A stretch of DNA of 64,000 bases from Balanoglossus misakiensis (Eukaryota; Hemichordata): contig CM082591.2 in the NCBI GenBank assembly GCA_040954595.2, positions 10,168,001 to 10,232,000 on the forward strand. The letters run 5' to 3'. A program made the position numbers and the translations under genes. Each line of letters begins with the position of its first letter. The first letter of the stretch is position 1. This document shows, piece after piece, positions 48,179 to 59,723 of the stretch. A model generated the notes under the pieces. That model was not told the origin of the DNA, did not search any database, and saw only the letters and a list, made by a program, of their open reading frames with translations.

Positions 48179-48450
48179 CAAATCAAATCAAATCAAAACA
48201 AACATTTATAAAGCGCCAGAATCAATAACAATGTTATTTCCAAAGGCGCTGAAAGTATAACATCAGTGTTCGTAGGCTTTGACAAATAGAAATGTCTTGA
48301 GTTTTTGTTTGAAAATGTTGAGACTAGAAGCCTGTTGAATGTCAGATGGCAGAGAATTGTTTTGAGTCTGTACTTTGGTACACACAACTGGTTCCTTGAG
48401 CTGAAGCGCAGAGCCCGACTAGGCTTATATGATTTTCGATTTGATTTGGT
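48179..48450 (-). mobile_element. Probable non-LTR retroposon 3' end
   Basis: Read on the minus strand it ends GGCGCTTTATAAATGTTTG then a (TTTGA)n tail (ATCAAATCAAATCAAATC on the plus strand at 48179-48196). A short simple-repeat tail after a GC-containing 3' end is typical of SINE/LINE insertions, and similar GCGCTTTATAAAT tails are common in marine invertebrate genomes. A 91-codon minus-strand frame covers it but shows no reverse-transcriptase motif. The 5' boundary is uncertain; a GATTTGATTTGG stretch at 48438 may mark it. Confidence 0.4.
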
Positions 48451-49170
48451 TTCAGGGTGTTTTCTCATGATGATTTACAAAACCTATGACTGTTTACTTT
48501 GAAATTTGAGTAGGAAGTTAATTGGATGTGTTTGTTTAGATAATGGAATCAAATAAAGTTATTCATTATTCACCTTCATTCTTCACCTCATTTCATTTAT
48601 TGGCTGGTTTGTCTATTGTATCAGGGCAGAGTACTTGCCATCCCACCCCACCGATACAAACTTTGAGTGGCAAAAGAAAAATTTGTCGTAACATTGAGTT
48701 AATTTGCTTTTGGGCTCACTAAAATGCAACTTTGAGCTCTGTATTTGTACAAAATTTTCATTAATTGGCTGGTTTGTCTATTGTACCAGGCCAGCATACA
48801 TAAGATCAAGATGTTTTCGGGGCTGGGGGCATCATATTTTATTGCCTCTCTATGTGTGTGTCTGTCTGTCTGTACTCCTGTGTAGACATTTTCTAGTGTA
48901 ATCACTAAATGAGACCACAGTGACCTTGACGCTATTTTTTGCGATTTTCAATGACCCCAGGGTAACCTTTGACCAGCTTTCATATATCTTGGTATTCACT
49001 GCAGAATACAGCCTTGGCATACCCTGGTAACCATGGGAACCGTTTGGGCCCCACCAATGGTGCTGGCAGCGTTAATTTTTAAATGATTTCTTCTTATCGT
49101 TTTCTTTATCAATGATGATGACTTGATCTAATCAGATTATAAAAATAATTTCATTCTTTTTTTACATTAG
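48451..49170. other. No gene recognised
   Basis: AT-rich DNA. A segment containing TTGGCTGGTTTGTCTATTGT occurs twice (near 48600 and 48764) within otherwise different sequence. A pyrimidine-rich tract ending TTTACATTAG (49157-49170) leads into the exon-like block that follows. Confidence 0.5.
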
Positions 49171-49215
49171 GTTCTTTGGTAACACTGCTGCTGGTGGGAG
49201 TGTAAAATTGGTAAT
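49171..49215 (+). other. Exon-like block X1, continuing into a minisatellite
   Basis: After the acceptor-like TTTTTTTACATTAG an open frame (phase 1) reads FFGNTAAGGSVKLVMTPP, then runs into the 50-bp minisatellite, where a stop follows soon (GATAGATGA). Block X2 (49808) is paralogous, with F.G...AGGS and similar flanking intron sequence. The minisatellite appears to have grown inside X1: its unit matches the ACGCCGC...GAGGGA part of X2. No donor is evident. Coding status is doubtful. Confidence 0.25.
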
Positions 49216-49719
49216 GACGCCGCCACCTAATACTGTACTGGATAGATGAATTTAATACTTGTAACGACGCCGCCACCTAATACTGTACTGGAGGGATGAA
49301 CTTAATACTTGTAACGACGCCGCCACCTAATACTGTACTGGAGGGAGGAACTTAATACTTGTAACGACGCCGCCATCTAATACTGTACTGGAGGGAGGAA
49401 CTTAATACTTGTAACGACGCCGCCACCTAATACTGTACTGGAGGGAGGATCTTAATACTTGTAACGACGCCGCCACCTAATACTGTACTGGAGGGAGGAA
49501 CTTAAACTTGTAACGACGCCGCCACCTAATACTGTACTGGAGGGAGGAACTTAAACTTGTAACGACGCCGCCACCTAATACTGTACTGGAGGGAGGAACT
49601 TAATACTTGTAACAACGCCGCCACCTAATACTGTACTGAAGGGAGGAACTTAAACTTGTAACGACGCCGCCACCTAATACTGTACTGGAGGGATGAACTT
49701 AATACTTGTAACGACGCCA
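49216..49719 (+). repeat. 50-bp minisatellite, about 10 units
   Basis: Units begin GACGCCGCCACCTAATACTG at 49216, 49266, 49316, 49366, 49416, 49466, 49514, 49562, 49612 and about 49660, with a degenerate last unit (GACGCCAGATGATGCTTCTG at about 49710). Most are 50 bp; those with CTTAAACTTG have lost 2 bp. Because 50 and 48 differ modulo 3, no frame is maintained across the array. Confidence 0.92.
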
Positions 49720-49807
49720 GATGATGCTTCTGTGACCAGAGGGATGAACGACGCCATGATTTGTTGATCTGATCTAATTAATAATATTCATCCTTTTTTT
49801 TCAATAG

Positions 49808-49907
49808 GTTCATTGGTATTATCATCGCCGGAGGGAGTCTAATCAATATCTACAACAACGCCGCACCAGATAACAATATCAAAACCAGAGGGATGCAGTC
49901 AATAGGT
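49808..49907 (+). other. Exon-like block X2
   Basis: Preceded by TCCTTTTTTTTTCAATAG and open in phase 1: FIGIIIAGGSLINIYNNAAP then DNNIKTRGMQSIG before a TAG. The upstream 50 bp are similar to those before X1 (GATCTAATTA...TTCATCC), so exon and intron were duplicated together. If joined to E2 (ending TG) the first codon would be TGG; this is only a phase observation. Product not recognised. Confidence 0.25.
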
Positions 49908-50085
49908 TAGGCTAATAAAAATGGTTTAATCTGAGGGAATGGTAATAGGTTGGTGTATGAATATGTTAGGGTAATAAAAAATGGTATAATCTAACAGAAT
50001 GGTGAAGGGTTGGTGTATGAATAGGTTAGGCTAATAAAAATGGTATAATCTAATGGAATGGTGAAGGGTTGGTGTATGATGACTA
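49902..50085 (+). repeat. Short tandem repeat, about 3 units of 60 bp
   Basis: Three imperfect units carrying AATAGGTTAGGCTAATAAAA and GGTTGGTGTATGA. The DNA downstream to about 50460 is a degenerate mixture of the same words (GGTATAATAATAAAA, TAATAAAA) with no gene. Confidence 0.75.
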
Positions 50086-50500
50086 ATAAAACAGTGTGCA
50101 CAAGGGTACTATAACAAAACTGTCTGCAAGGGTATAATATTATGGTTTCAAGGGTATGATAAGTAATAAAAATACTATAAAATCATGAGTAATGCCACGT
50201 GGTAAATAAAAACTGTACATGTACAGAGGGTAAATACCGGTATAATATATAAGGGTGTAAACATCAATGGTGTAATAATAAAAAATGGGTAACACAAGGT
50301 TTTGGTGGTATAATAATAATAAAATGGTATTAACTTGATGGTATAAACATTATGGGATGTGTATAAATGGTGTTAATATTACAAAGGTATGATGATTAGT
50401 TGGGGTGTAATAATAAGAAACTTAAAATCATTGGGTAATTTATTAGGGTCAGGTTGGGTATAATAATTGTTGCTATGCATTCGTGTAATAATTGTCTGCG

Positions 50501-50688
50501 GATTTTTTGCAGCATTACCCGCGTTCGCGTTCTTCATTGCAGGTCGCTCGTCGTGTAATGGAATTTCGCCGTGTGCCCGTTTGATTCGCCGATGGATTTT
50601 TTACAACGTTACCCGCGTTCGCGTTCTTCATCGCAGTTCGCTCGTCGTGTAATGGAATTTCGCTGTGTGCCCGGTTGATTCGCCGATG
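50501..50688 (+). repeat. 94-bp tandem duplication
   Basis: Two units starting GATTTTTTGCAGCATTACCC (50501) and GATTTTTTACAACGTTACCC (50595), both with CGCGTTCGCGTTCTTCAT and GATTCGCCGATG; a third start at 50689 soon diverges. CpG-rich compared with surroundings. The overlapping 61-codon frame starts at TTG and shows no known domain. Confidence 0.85.
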
Positions 50689-51352
50689 GATTTTTTGCTT
50701 TCGTCATCGTAATTCCCGCATCAACACGAATCCTCAATCTCACGCAACAACAATACATCAAAATGTACACAGAAAAATAGGAGTCGGCAAGACAATTCTG
50801 GTTAGTTTGAGCCCCAACCTTTTAAAATTCACAACGGGGTAGGGGGCAGTTTTTCCTCATTTTATATTTGGCTCGAGGTTTTTAACTGTCCCCAGGCGCG
50901 TAAAGTTAGTTAGTTTATCACACAGAATGTAATTATCTTGCTTGATTTAAAAAACACTAAAATTGTATGGGGGAGCTTCTTGCGATTTGCACTTAAGAAA
51001 CTGATGGTTTTTACCCATAGATAATATTTAGTATTAAGCACATAATTGCCTGGAAATAAAAATTAACTCAAGGGTAGAATGCAACAGTTAATTTTGTGCA
51101 ATATCAACAGGAGCTATTTTGGCACATTTTTTCAGTTTGATAAACACTGTTTTTGCTCATTGTTTCATTTCGACCACATTATTTCAGTTTGATAAACACT
51201 GTTTTTGCTCATTGTTTCATTTCGACCACTTTTGTCACCTTGTTTCAAATTGAATGCTGTTTGACCACTATACTTGGGGTAATTGTTCCAAATTGGTATG
51301 CAAGATATTTTACATCAGCAGTTAGCCATCTAGCCACACTTTAGCTGCACAG
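50689..51352. other. No gene recognised; a 52-bp duplication
   Basis: AT-rich DNA. The only structure I see is a direct tandem duplication (51133-51184 and 51185-51229) beginning CAGTTTGATAAACACTGTTT. Confidence 0.6.
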
Positions 51353-51480
51353 CATATGAAAAATAATGAAATTCATGCAAAAAGCAAAAAAGTATTATGG
51401 GTATAATGCCATTGCAGCATTGGCGGTTCGACTCCGTCGATACTTACTTTGAAGCATAAGTCTTCATTATTTTTCATATG
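51353..51480. other. Inverted repeat enclosing a tRNA-like structure
   Basis: A perfect 18-bp inverted repeat (51353-51370 CATATGAAAAATAATGAA and its complement at 51463-51480) encloses 51390-51446. That core folds as a three-armed tRNA-like structure: acceptor AAGTATT/GATACTT, anticodon-like arm AATGC-CATTGCA-GCATT, and T arm GGCGG-TTCGACT-CCGTC with a perfect B box GGTTCGACTCC. It lacks a D arm (8 nt instead) and a variable loop, and has A rather than T at the position before the anticodon, so I do not call a functional tRNA. Confidence 0.5.
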
Positions 51481-51617
51481 TAATAAATAAAACTATTCCA
51501 AATTCATATCTTTGTTTTCAGTTAGTGCTTTTGCTTCAGTTAGGGGGCCCACACTTACCAAACCTGTCTTGCCATCTTTTCACATTTCTTCAACAGTAGG
51601 CAGTATTTGATCAAATT

Positions 51618-54600
51618 GACCCACAAATCACTCAAAATTAATAGGCAGGATACTGTCCACTCTGGCCTGGTTACTGTCTGGCCAGGTTAATGTTGACGCA
51701 AAGGTTGACCACACCAAACACTCAAAATTAACGGGCACGACACTGGCCACTCTGGCCTGGTTAATTAATGTTGACGCAAAGGTTGACCCCACCAAACACT
51801 CAAAATTAATGGGCACGACACTGGCCACTCTGGCCTGGTTAATCAATGCTGACGCAAAGGTTGACCCCACCAAACACTCAAAATTAATGGGCACGACACT
51901 GGCCACAAGCTCTGGCCTGGTTAATCAATGCTGACGCAAAGGTTGACCCCACCAAACACTCAAAATTAATTGGCACGACACTGGCCACTAGCTCTGGCCT
52001 GGTTAATCAATGCTGACGCAAAGGTTGACCCCACCAAACACTCAAAATTAATGGGCACGACACTGGCCACTAGCTCTGGCCTGGTTAATCAATGCTGACG
52101 CAAAGGTTGACCCCACCAAACACTCAAAATTAATGGGCACGACACTGGCCACTAGCTCTGGCCTGGTTAATCAATGCTGACGCAAAGGTTGACCCCACCA
52201 AACACTCAAAAGTAATGGGCACGACACTGGCCACTAGCTCTGGCCTGGTTAATCAATGCTGACGCAAAGGTTGACCCCACCAAACACTCAAAATTAATGG
52301 GCACGACACTGGCCACTAGCTCTGGCCTGGTAAATCAATGCTGACGCAAAGGTTGACCCCACCAAACACTCAAAATTAATGGGCACGACACTGGCCACTA
52401 GCTCTGCATGGCCTGGTTAATCAATGCTGACGCAAAGGTTGACCCCACCAAACACTCAAAATTAATGGGCACGACACTGGCCACTAGCTCTGCATGGCCT
52501 GGTTAATCAATGTTGACGCAAAGGTTGACCCCACCAAACACTCAAAATTAATGGGCACGACACTGGCCACTAGTTCTGCATGGCCTGGTTAATCAATGTT
52601 GACGCAAAGGTTGACCCCACCAAACACTCAAAATTAATGGGCACGACACTGGCCACTAGCTCTGCATGGCCTGGTTAATCAATGTTGACGCAAAGGTTGA
52701 CCCCACCAAACACTCAAAATTGATGGGCACGACACTGGCCACTAGCTCTGGCCTAGGTAATCAATGTTGACGCAAAGGTTGACCCCACCAAACACTCAAA
52801 ATTGATGGGCACGACACTGGCCACTAGCTCTGCATGGCCTGGCTAATCAAGGTTGACGCAAAGGTTGACCCTACCAAACAGTCAAAATTAATGGGCACGA
52901 CACTGGCCACTAGCTCTGGCCCGGTTAAGCAATGCTGACGCAAAGGTTGACCCCACCAAACACTCAAAATTAATGGGCACGACACTGGCCACTAGCTCTG
53001 GCCTGGTTAATCAATGCTGACGCAAAGGTTGACCCCACCAAACACTCAAAATTAATGGGCACGACACTGGCCTCTAGCTCTGCCCTGGTTAATCAATGCT
53101 GACGCAAAGGTTGACCCCACCAAACACTCAAAATTAATGGGCACGACACTGGCCACTAGCTCTGGCCTTGTTAATCAATGCTGACGCAAAGGTTGACCCC
53201 ACCAAACACTCAAAATTAATGGGCACGACACTGGCCACTAGCTCTGGCCTGGTAAATCAATGCTGACGCAAAGGTTGACCCCACCAAACACTCAAAATTA
53301 ATGGGCACGACACTGGCCACTAGCTCTGGCGTTGTTAATCAATGCTGACGCAAAGGTTGACCCCACCAAACACTCAAAATTAATGGGCACGACACTGGCC
53401 ACTAGCTCTGGCCTTGTTAATCAATGCTGACGCAAAGGTTGACCCCACCAAACACTCAAAATTAATGGGCACGACACTGGCCACTAGCTCTGCCCTGGTT
53501 AATCAATGCTGACGCAAAGGTTGACCCCACCAAACACTCAAAATTAATGGGCACGACACTGGCCACTAGCTCTGGCCTTGTTAATCAATGCTGACGCAAA
53601 GGTTGACCCCACCAAACACTCAAAATTAATGGGCACGACACTGGCCTCTAGCTCTGCCCTGGTTAATCAATGCTGACGCAAAGGTTGACCCCACCAAACA
53701 CTCAAAATTAATGGGCACGACACTGGCCACTAGCTCTGGCCTTGTTAATCAATGCTGACGCAAAGGTTGACCCCACCAAACACTCAAAATTAATGGGCAC
53801 GACACTGGCCACTAGCTCTGCATGGCCTGGTTAATCAATGCTGACGCAAAGGTTGACCCCACCAAACACTCAAAATTAATGGGCACAACACTGGCCACTA
53901 GCTCTGCATCGCCTGGTTAATCAATGTTGACGCAAAGGTTGACCCCACCAAACACTCAAAATTGATGGGCACGACACTGGCCACTAGCTCTGCATGGCCT
54001 GGTTAATCAATGTTGACGCAAAGGTTGACCCCACCAAACACTCAAAATTGATGGGCACGACACTGGCCACTAGCTCTGGCCTAGGTAATCAATGTTGACG
54101 CAAAGGTTGACCCCTCCAAACACTCAAAATTGATGGGCACGACACTGGCCACTAGCTCTGCATGGCCTGGTTAATCAATGCTGACGCAAAGGTTGACCCC
54201 ACCAAACACTCAAAATTAATGGGCACGACACTGGCCACTAGCTCTGGCCTGGTTAATCAATGCTGACGCAAAGGTTGACCCCACCAAACACTCAAAAGTA
54301 ATGGGCACGACACTGGCCACTAGCTCTGGCCTGGTTAATCAATGCTGACGCAAAGGTTGACCCCACCAAACACTCAAAATTAATGGGCACGACACTGGCC
54401 TCTAGCTCTGCCCTGGTAAATCAATGCTGACGCAAAGGTTGACCCCACCAAACACTCAAAATTAATGGGCACGACACTGGCCACTAGCTCTGCATGGCCT
54501 GGTAAATCAATGCTGACGCAAAGGTTGACCCCACCAAACACTCAAAATTAATGGGCACGACACTGGCCACTAGCTCTGCATGGCCTGGTTAATCAATGTT

Positions 54601-55893
54601 GACGCAAAGGTTGACCCCACCAAACACTCAAAATTGATGGGCACGACACTGGCCACTAGCTCTGCATGGCCTGGTTAATCAATGCTGACGCAAAGGTTGA
54701 CCCCACCAAACACTCAAAATTAATGGGCACGACACTGGCCACTAGCTCTGCATGGCCTGGTTAATCAATGTTGACGCAAAGGTTGACCCCACCAAATACT
54801 CAAAATTAATGGGCACGACACTGGCCACTAGCTCTGCATGGCCTGGTTAATCAATGTTGACGCAAAGGTTGACCCCACCAAACACTCAAAATTGATGGGC
54901 ACGACACTGGCCACTAGCTCTGGCCTAGGTAATCAATGTTGACGCAAAGGTTGACCCCACCAAACACTCAAAATTGATGGGCACGACACTGGCCACTAGC
55001 TCTGCATGGCCTGGCTAATCAAGGTTGATGCAAAGGTTGACCCTACCAAACAGTCAAAATTAATGGGCACGACACTGGCCACTAGCTCTGGCCTGGTTAA
55101 GCAATGCTGACGCAAAGGTTGACCCCACCAAACACTCAAAATTAATGGGCACGACACTGGCCACTAGCTCTGGCCTGGTTAATCAATGCTGACGCAAAGG
55201 TTGACCCCACCAAACACTCAAAATTAATGGGCACGACACTGGCCTCTAGCTCTGCCCTGGTTAATCAATGCTGACGCAAAGGTTGACCCCACCAAACACT
55301 CAAAATTAATGGGCACGACACTGGCCACTAGCTCTGGCCTTGCTAATCAATGCTGACGCAAAGGTTGACCCCACCAAACACTCAAAATTAATGGGCACGA
55401 CACTGGCCACTAGCTCTGCATGGCCTGGTTAATCAATGCTGACGCAAAGGTTGACCCCACCAAACACTCAAAATTAATGGGCACAACACTGGCCACTAGC
55501 TCTGCATGGCCTGGTTAATCAATGTTGACGCAAAGGTTGACCCCACCAAACACTCAAAATTGATGGGCACGACACTGGCCACTAGCTCTGGCCTGGCTAA
55601 TCAATGTTGACGCAAAGGTTGACCCCACCAAACACTCAAAATTGATGGGCACGACACTGGCCACTAGCTCTGCATGGCCTGGATAATCAATGTTGATGCA
55701 AAGGTTGACCCCACCAAACACTCAAAATTGATGGGCACGACACTGGCCACTAGCTCTGCATGGCCTGGTTAATCAATGTTGACGCAAAGGTTGACCCCAC
55801 CAAACACTCAAAATTGATGGGCACGACACTGGCCACTAGCTCTGCATGGCCTGGTTAATCAATGTTGACGCAAAGGTTGACCCCACCAAACAC
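51618..55893. repeat. 78/82/86-bp satellite array, about 50 units
   Basis: Unit core GACGCAAAGGTTGACCCCAC...GGGCACGACACTGGCC...GGCCTGGTTAATCAATG. Three length classes differ by 4-bp blocks: ACTCTGGCC (78), ACTAGCTCTGGCC (82) and ACTAGCTCTGCATGGCC (86). The left edge units (51618-51720) are diverged; the interior is highly homogeneous. Higher-order structure: marker variants at 52751, 52841 and 53071 recur at 54923, 55013 and 55243, each exactly 2172 bp later. The array is cut mid-unit at 55893, where the macrosatellite begins. Frames through the array are noncoding repeats. Confidence 0.97.
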
Positions 55894-57212
55894 TCTTTGG
55901 CTGTATTTCAATTTGTTCGTGGTAAATTAATTTTGTGGAGGTGACCGGCACTGAAGCTCTTAGCTAGGATGAGGTGGGATGGAAAAATGCCCCATTTTAG
56001 CTGTTTTAAAATATACGACTATTTATAGACAAAAGGAAAATAAAACAAGCGCAAAAACATACCAAACTAGTTTTATTAATTAAAAATAAAAATTGCTGAG
56101 TAAAGGTTTTCATGTGGGCATTCACTTTGAACTTGCTAAATTACTTTAAAGAGACAAAGTCGCTCTCTCTTTGACCTTTTGCGATGATGGAATGCTTGCT
56201 TGAAGTCTCTCGTGCAATAAATGATGTCGATTCATACATGTATGGATGGTGTATAGGTGGTCGGAATTTACATGTCTTTGCCACGACCAAACCAACAACA
56301 CGTAAAATCAAAGTTTGGGTCATGAAATCGAGTTTTGTTACAGTCTAGAATTTCATGCCACCCCTTATGGTCATATTATTCTTGGTAGGCAAAAGTGACA
56401 AGTAGTCAAGTTTCAACACAGGCAACATTTTTTACAAACAAACCACACAGAAGACATCAAAAGGGAGAGAATTATAGAATGGTCAATATGTGAAAAGTTA
56501 AGATACGTAAAGTGGCCGGGTTCAACATTAACTCATCGACTTCATATCGTCTTCATGCCATGGTTTTTGCCTACCCTGAAAGTTCCTGTCGTTGCAGAAG
56601 TGGTTTTGACAGAAAGAATTTAGTCTTCCGGGATGTTTGTGATTATTTGAACACCAGACAATACAATGCAACCTTGACTTCCAAAATACTTACCGGCATT
56701 GCATTATCTTACCATGGTTAGGCCTACAGTGAACAAATTTTCAACAATATTTTCTGAGTTACCGCTGATATTTGTTTTGTAGTATGGATATTAAATTATA
56801 CATCCCGATACAAAACAGAATGTTATAGAATCCTTCCTGAGTGATATTGAAAAAATTACCGGAATGCTACCGCCTAATCTATGGTTAGGGTTATTGCTAT
56901 TATTTTATATCAGTAATCGACTTTGTGTATATCAATGTCATTTTCATAACGAAAATGAACTCGAGTCTAATGTAAACGTTACGAATTGATCGAAAGGCGC
57001 TCTGATGAATGTTAACACGAGTGCGCAGTGACAAGACATGCATCGTGCATGACAGTGACAACAGTTCCTATAGAGCAGTTAAAAAATAAACCGGCCGTCC
57101 GTAAATTTATCAGCTATATTTTTTTTTATTTAGTCACGTTTTCCCTGTTGCATGCTATTAGTTCAGGGGCCAGTTTTAGCAGTGCTCTATTGATTACTTT
57201 CGTATCGATGGA

Positions 57213-59723
57213 TTGATCTCTCGTCCAATCAGAATGGCGGATGGTAGCATGATCCGACATATTGCGTATTACAATAGGGCTTCCTCATACAGGTCAGAAC
57301 GGAGAGGTCATTCCTTTTATTTTAGGACGTCTCAGCTCCTTTGTCTTTTCTGTTATAGTGTTAAAGAAATCAAACGGTTTTGTTTTGGCCGGTAAACACC
57401 GATGGATTAACTCTTAAGTCCATCGTGCATCCAAACGCAGTCGAGTCGGTTTGGTCATTGTTTATGCGACAGTAAATGCCAAATGTGACAGAAGCATCAT
57501 ATTAAATGAGATAGAATACACAAACAAACAAACATACGAATAAACAAACAGGCAAACAAACAAACAAACAACCATTAGGGACTGTTCAGAATTTACTTCC
57601 AAGTTGGGGATGGAGGATTTTTTATTTTCCTGGTGATTTTTTTCCATGGTCTCCCCTAGTAAATTGTGGAGGAAATATGTGGTCCCTCCTTAAATTTCCT
57701 GGGGATTTTCCATGGTCCCCCTATTGTGACTTTTATGTCTAGTCTCCCCTAATTTGTCTTGGAGAAAATGGGTGGTCTCCCCTCTGAAAATTCTCCGCCC
57801 CCTGGAAGTAAATTCTGAACAGTCCCTTATTAAAGCCAACAGCTAGCACCCTGGCTTCTCTGCCAGAGGAGCGATAACATCGAAAAAATGCAGATACACA
57901 AGAAATGAGCACTTTATTCCACAAGTGAAGTAGTCTGTTCCCTGCCCCATTCCCACCGCTGGCTGCGCCCTTTAGCGTAGCGCCGATGGCAGTGGGAATG
58001 GGGCAGGGGACCAGACTACAAGTGAAGAACCCCAGTAACAGACGTAACGAACAAACAAACTACATGTACTAACAACAAAGCAAGAAATGTGTCAAGCGTC
58101 GTCAAAGAAAACGAAAAAGTTCTAGCATGGTTGGTAAAAGTTATTGGTAGAAAACGAATAGGGCCTTCTACAAATGACGTCTCAGACCCGCAAACGCCAC
58201 CAGAACACAAAACACATGCACAGAACAGTTTAAGCCGGTTGTTGTATGGAGCAGCAATAATCTGCGGTTGGGCCGTCGTAGATTTTCGCTGGTGGTGAAA
58301 ATAAATAAAACACGATCGATGTTCGATTTATTCCAGATCACATGCGTTTACGGCCAGGAGAGAGCATAAAAGTCTTCAAATAACCATGTAGTGGCGCACT
58401 TTTTCCGATTGGCTGTATTTCAATTTGTTCGTGGTAAATTAATTTTGTGGAGGTGACCGGCACTGAAGCTCTTAGCTAGGATGAGGTGGGATGGAAAAAT
58501 GCCCCATTTTAGCTGTTTTAAAATATACGACTATTTATAGACAAAAGGAAAATAAAACAAGCGCAAAAACATACCAAACCTAGTTTTATTAATTAAAAAC
58601 AAAATTGCTGAGTAAAGGTTTTCATGTGGGCATTCACTTCGAACTTGCTAAATTAATTAAAAGAGACAAAGTCGTTCTCTCTTTGTCCTTTTGCGATGAT
58701 AGAATGCTTGCTTGAAGTCTCTCGTGCAATAAATGATGTCGATTCATACATGTATGGATGGTGTATAGGTGGTCGGAATTTACATGTCTTTGCCACGACC
58801 AAACCAACAACACGTAAAATCAAAGTTTGGGTCATTAAATCGAGTTTTGTTACAGTCTAGAATTTCATGCCACCCCTTATGGTCATATTATTCTTGGTAG
58901 GCAAAAGTGACAAGTAGTCAAGTTATAACACAGGCAACATTTTTTACAAACAAACCACACAGAAGACATCAAAAGGGAGAGAATTATAGAATGGTCAATG
59001 TGTGAAAAGTTAAGATACGTAAAGTGGCCGGGTTCAACATTAACTCATCGACTTCATATCGTCTTCATGCCATGGTTTTTGCCTGCCCTGAAAGTTCCTG
59101 TCGTTGCAGAAGTGGTTTTGACAGAAAGAATTTAGTCTTCCGGAATGTTTGTGATTATTTGAACACCAGACAATACAATGCAACCTTGACTTCCAAAATA
59201 CTTACCGGCATTGCATTATCTTACCATGGTTAGGCCTACAGTGAACAAATTTTCAACAATATTTTCTGAGTTACCGCTGATATTTGTTTTGTAGTATGGA
59301 TATTAAATTATACATCCCGATACAAAACAGAATGTTATAGAATCCTTCCTGAGTGATATTGAAAAAATTACCGGAATGCTACCGCCTAATCTATGGTTAG
59401 GGTTATTGCTATTATTTTATATCAGTAATCGACTTTGTGTATATCAATGTCATTTTCATAACGAAAATGAACTCGAGTCTAATGTAAACGTTACGAATTG
59501 ATCGAAAGGCGCTCTGATGAATGTTAACACGAGTGCGCAGTGACAAGACATGCATCGTGCATGACAGTGACAACAGTTCCTATAGAGCAGTTAAAAAATA
59601 AACCGGCCGTCCGGAAATTTATCAGCTATATTTTTTTTATTTAGTCACGTTTTCCCTGTTGCATGCTATTAGTTCAGGGGCCAGTTTTAGCAGTGCTCTA
59701 TTGAGTACTTTCGTATCGATGGA
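57213..59723. repeat. Macrosatellite copy 10
   Basis: Complete unit, 2511 bp; MITE at 57578-57826 with the CCCC run shortened. It has GTTCCTGTCG in place of the usual GTTCTTGTCG near 59095, shared with the preceding partial unit (near 56583). Confidence 0.92.

Noticed and set aside
49216-49719. Possible CRISPR array (regular 50-bp repeats)
   Set aside because: No conserved-repeat/variable-spacer pattern; whole units are alike and the genome is eukaryotic.
51628-51906. 92-codon repetitive minus-strand frame
   Set aside because: Translation of the 78-bp satellite variant, whose length is a multiple of three; broken once 82-bp units begin.
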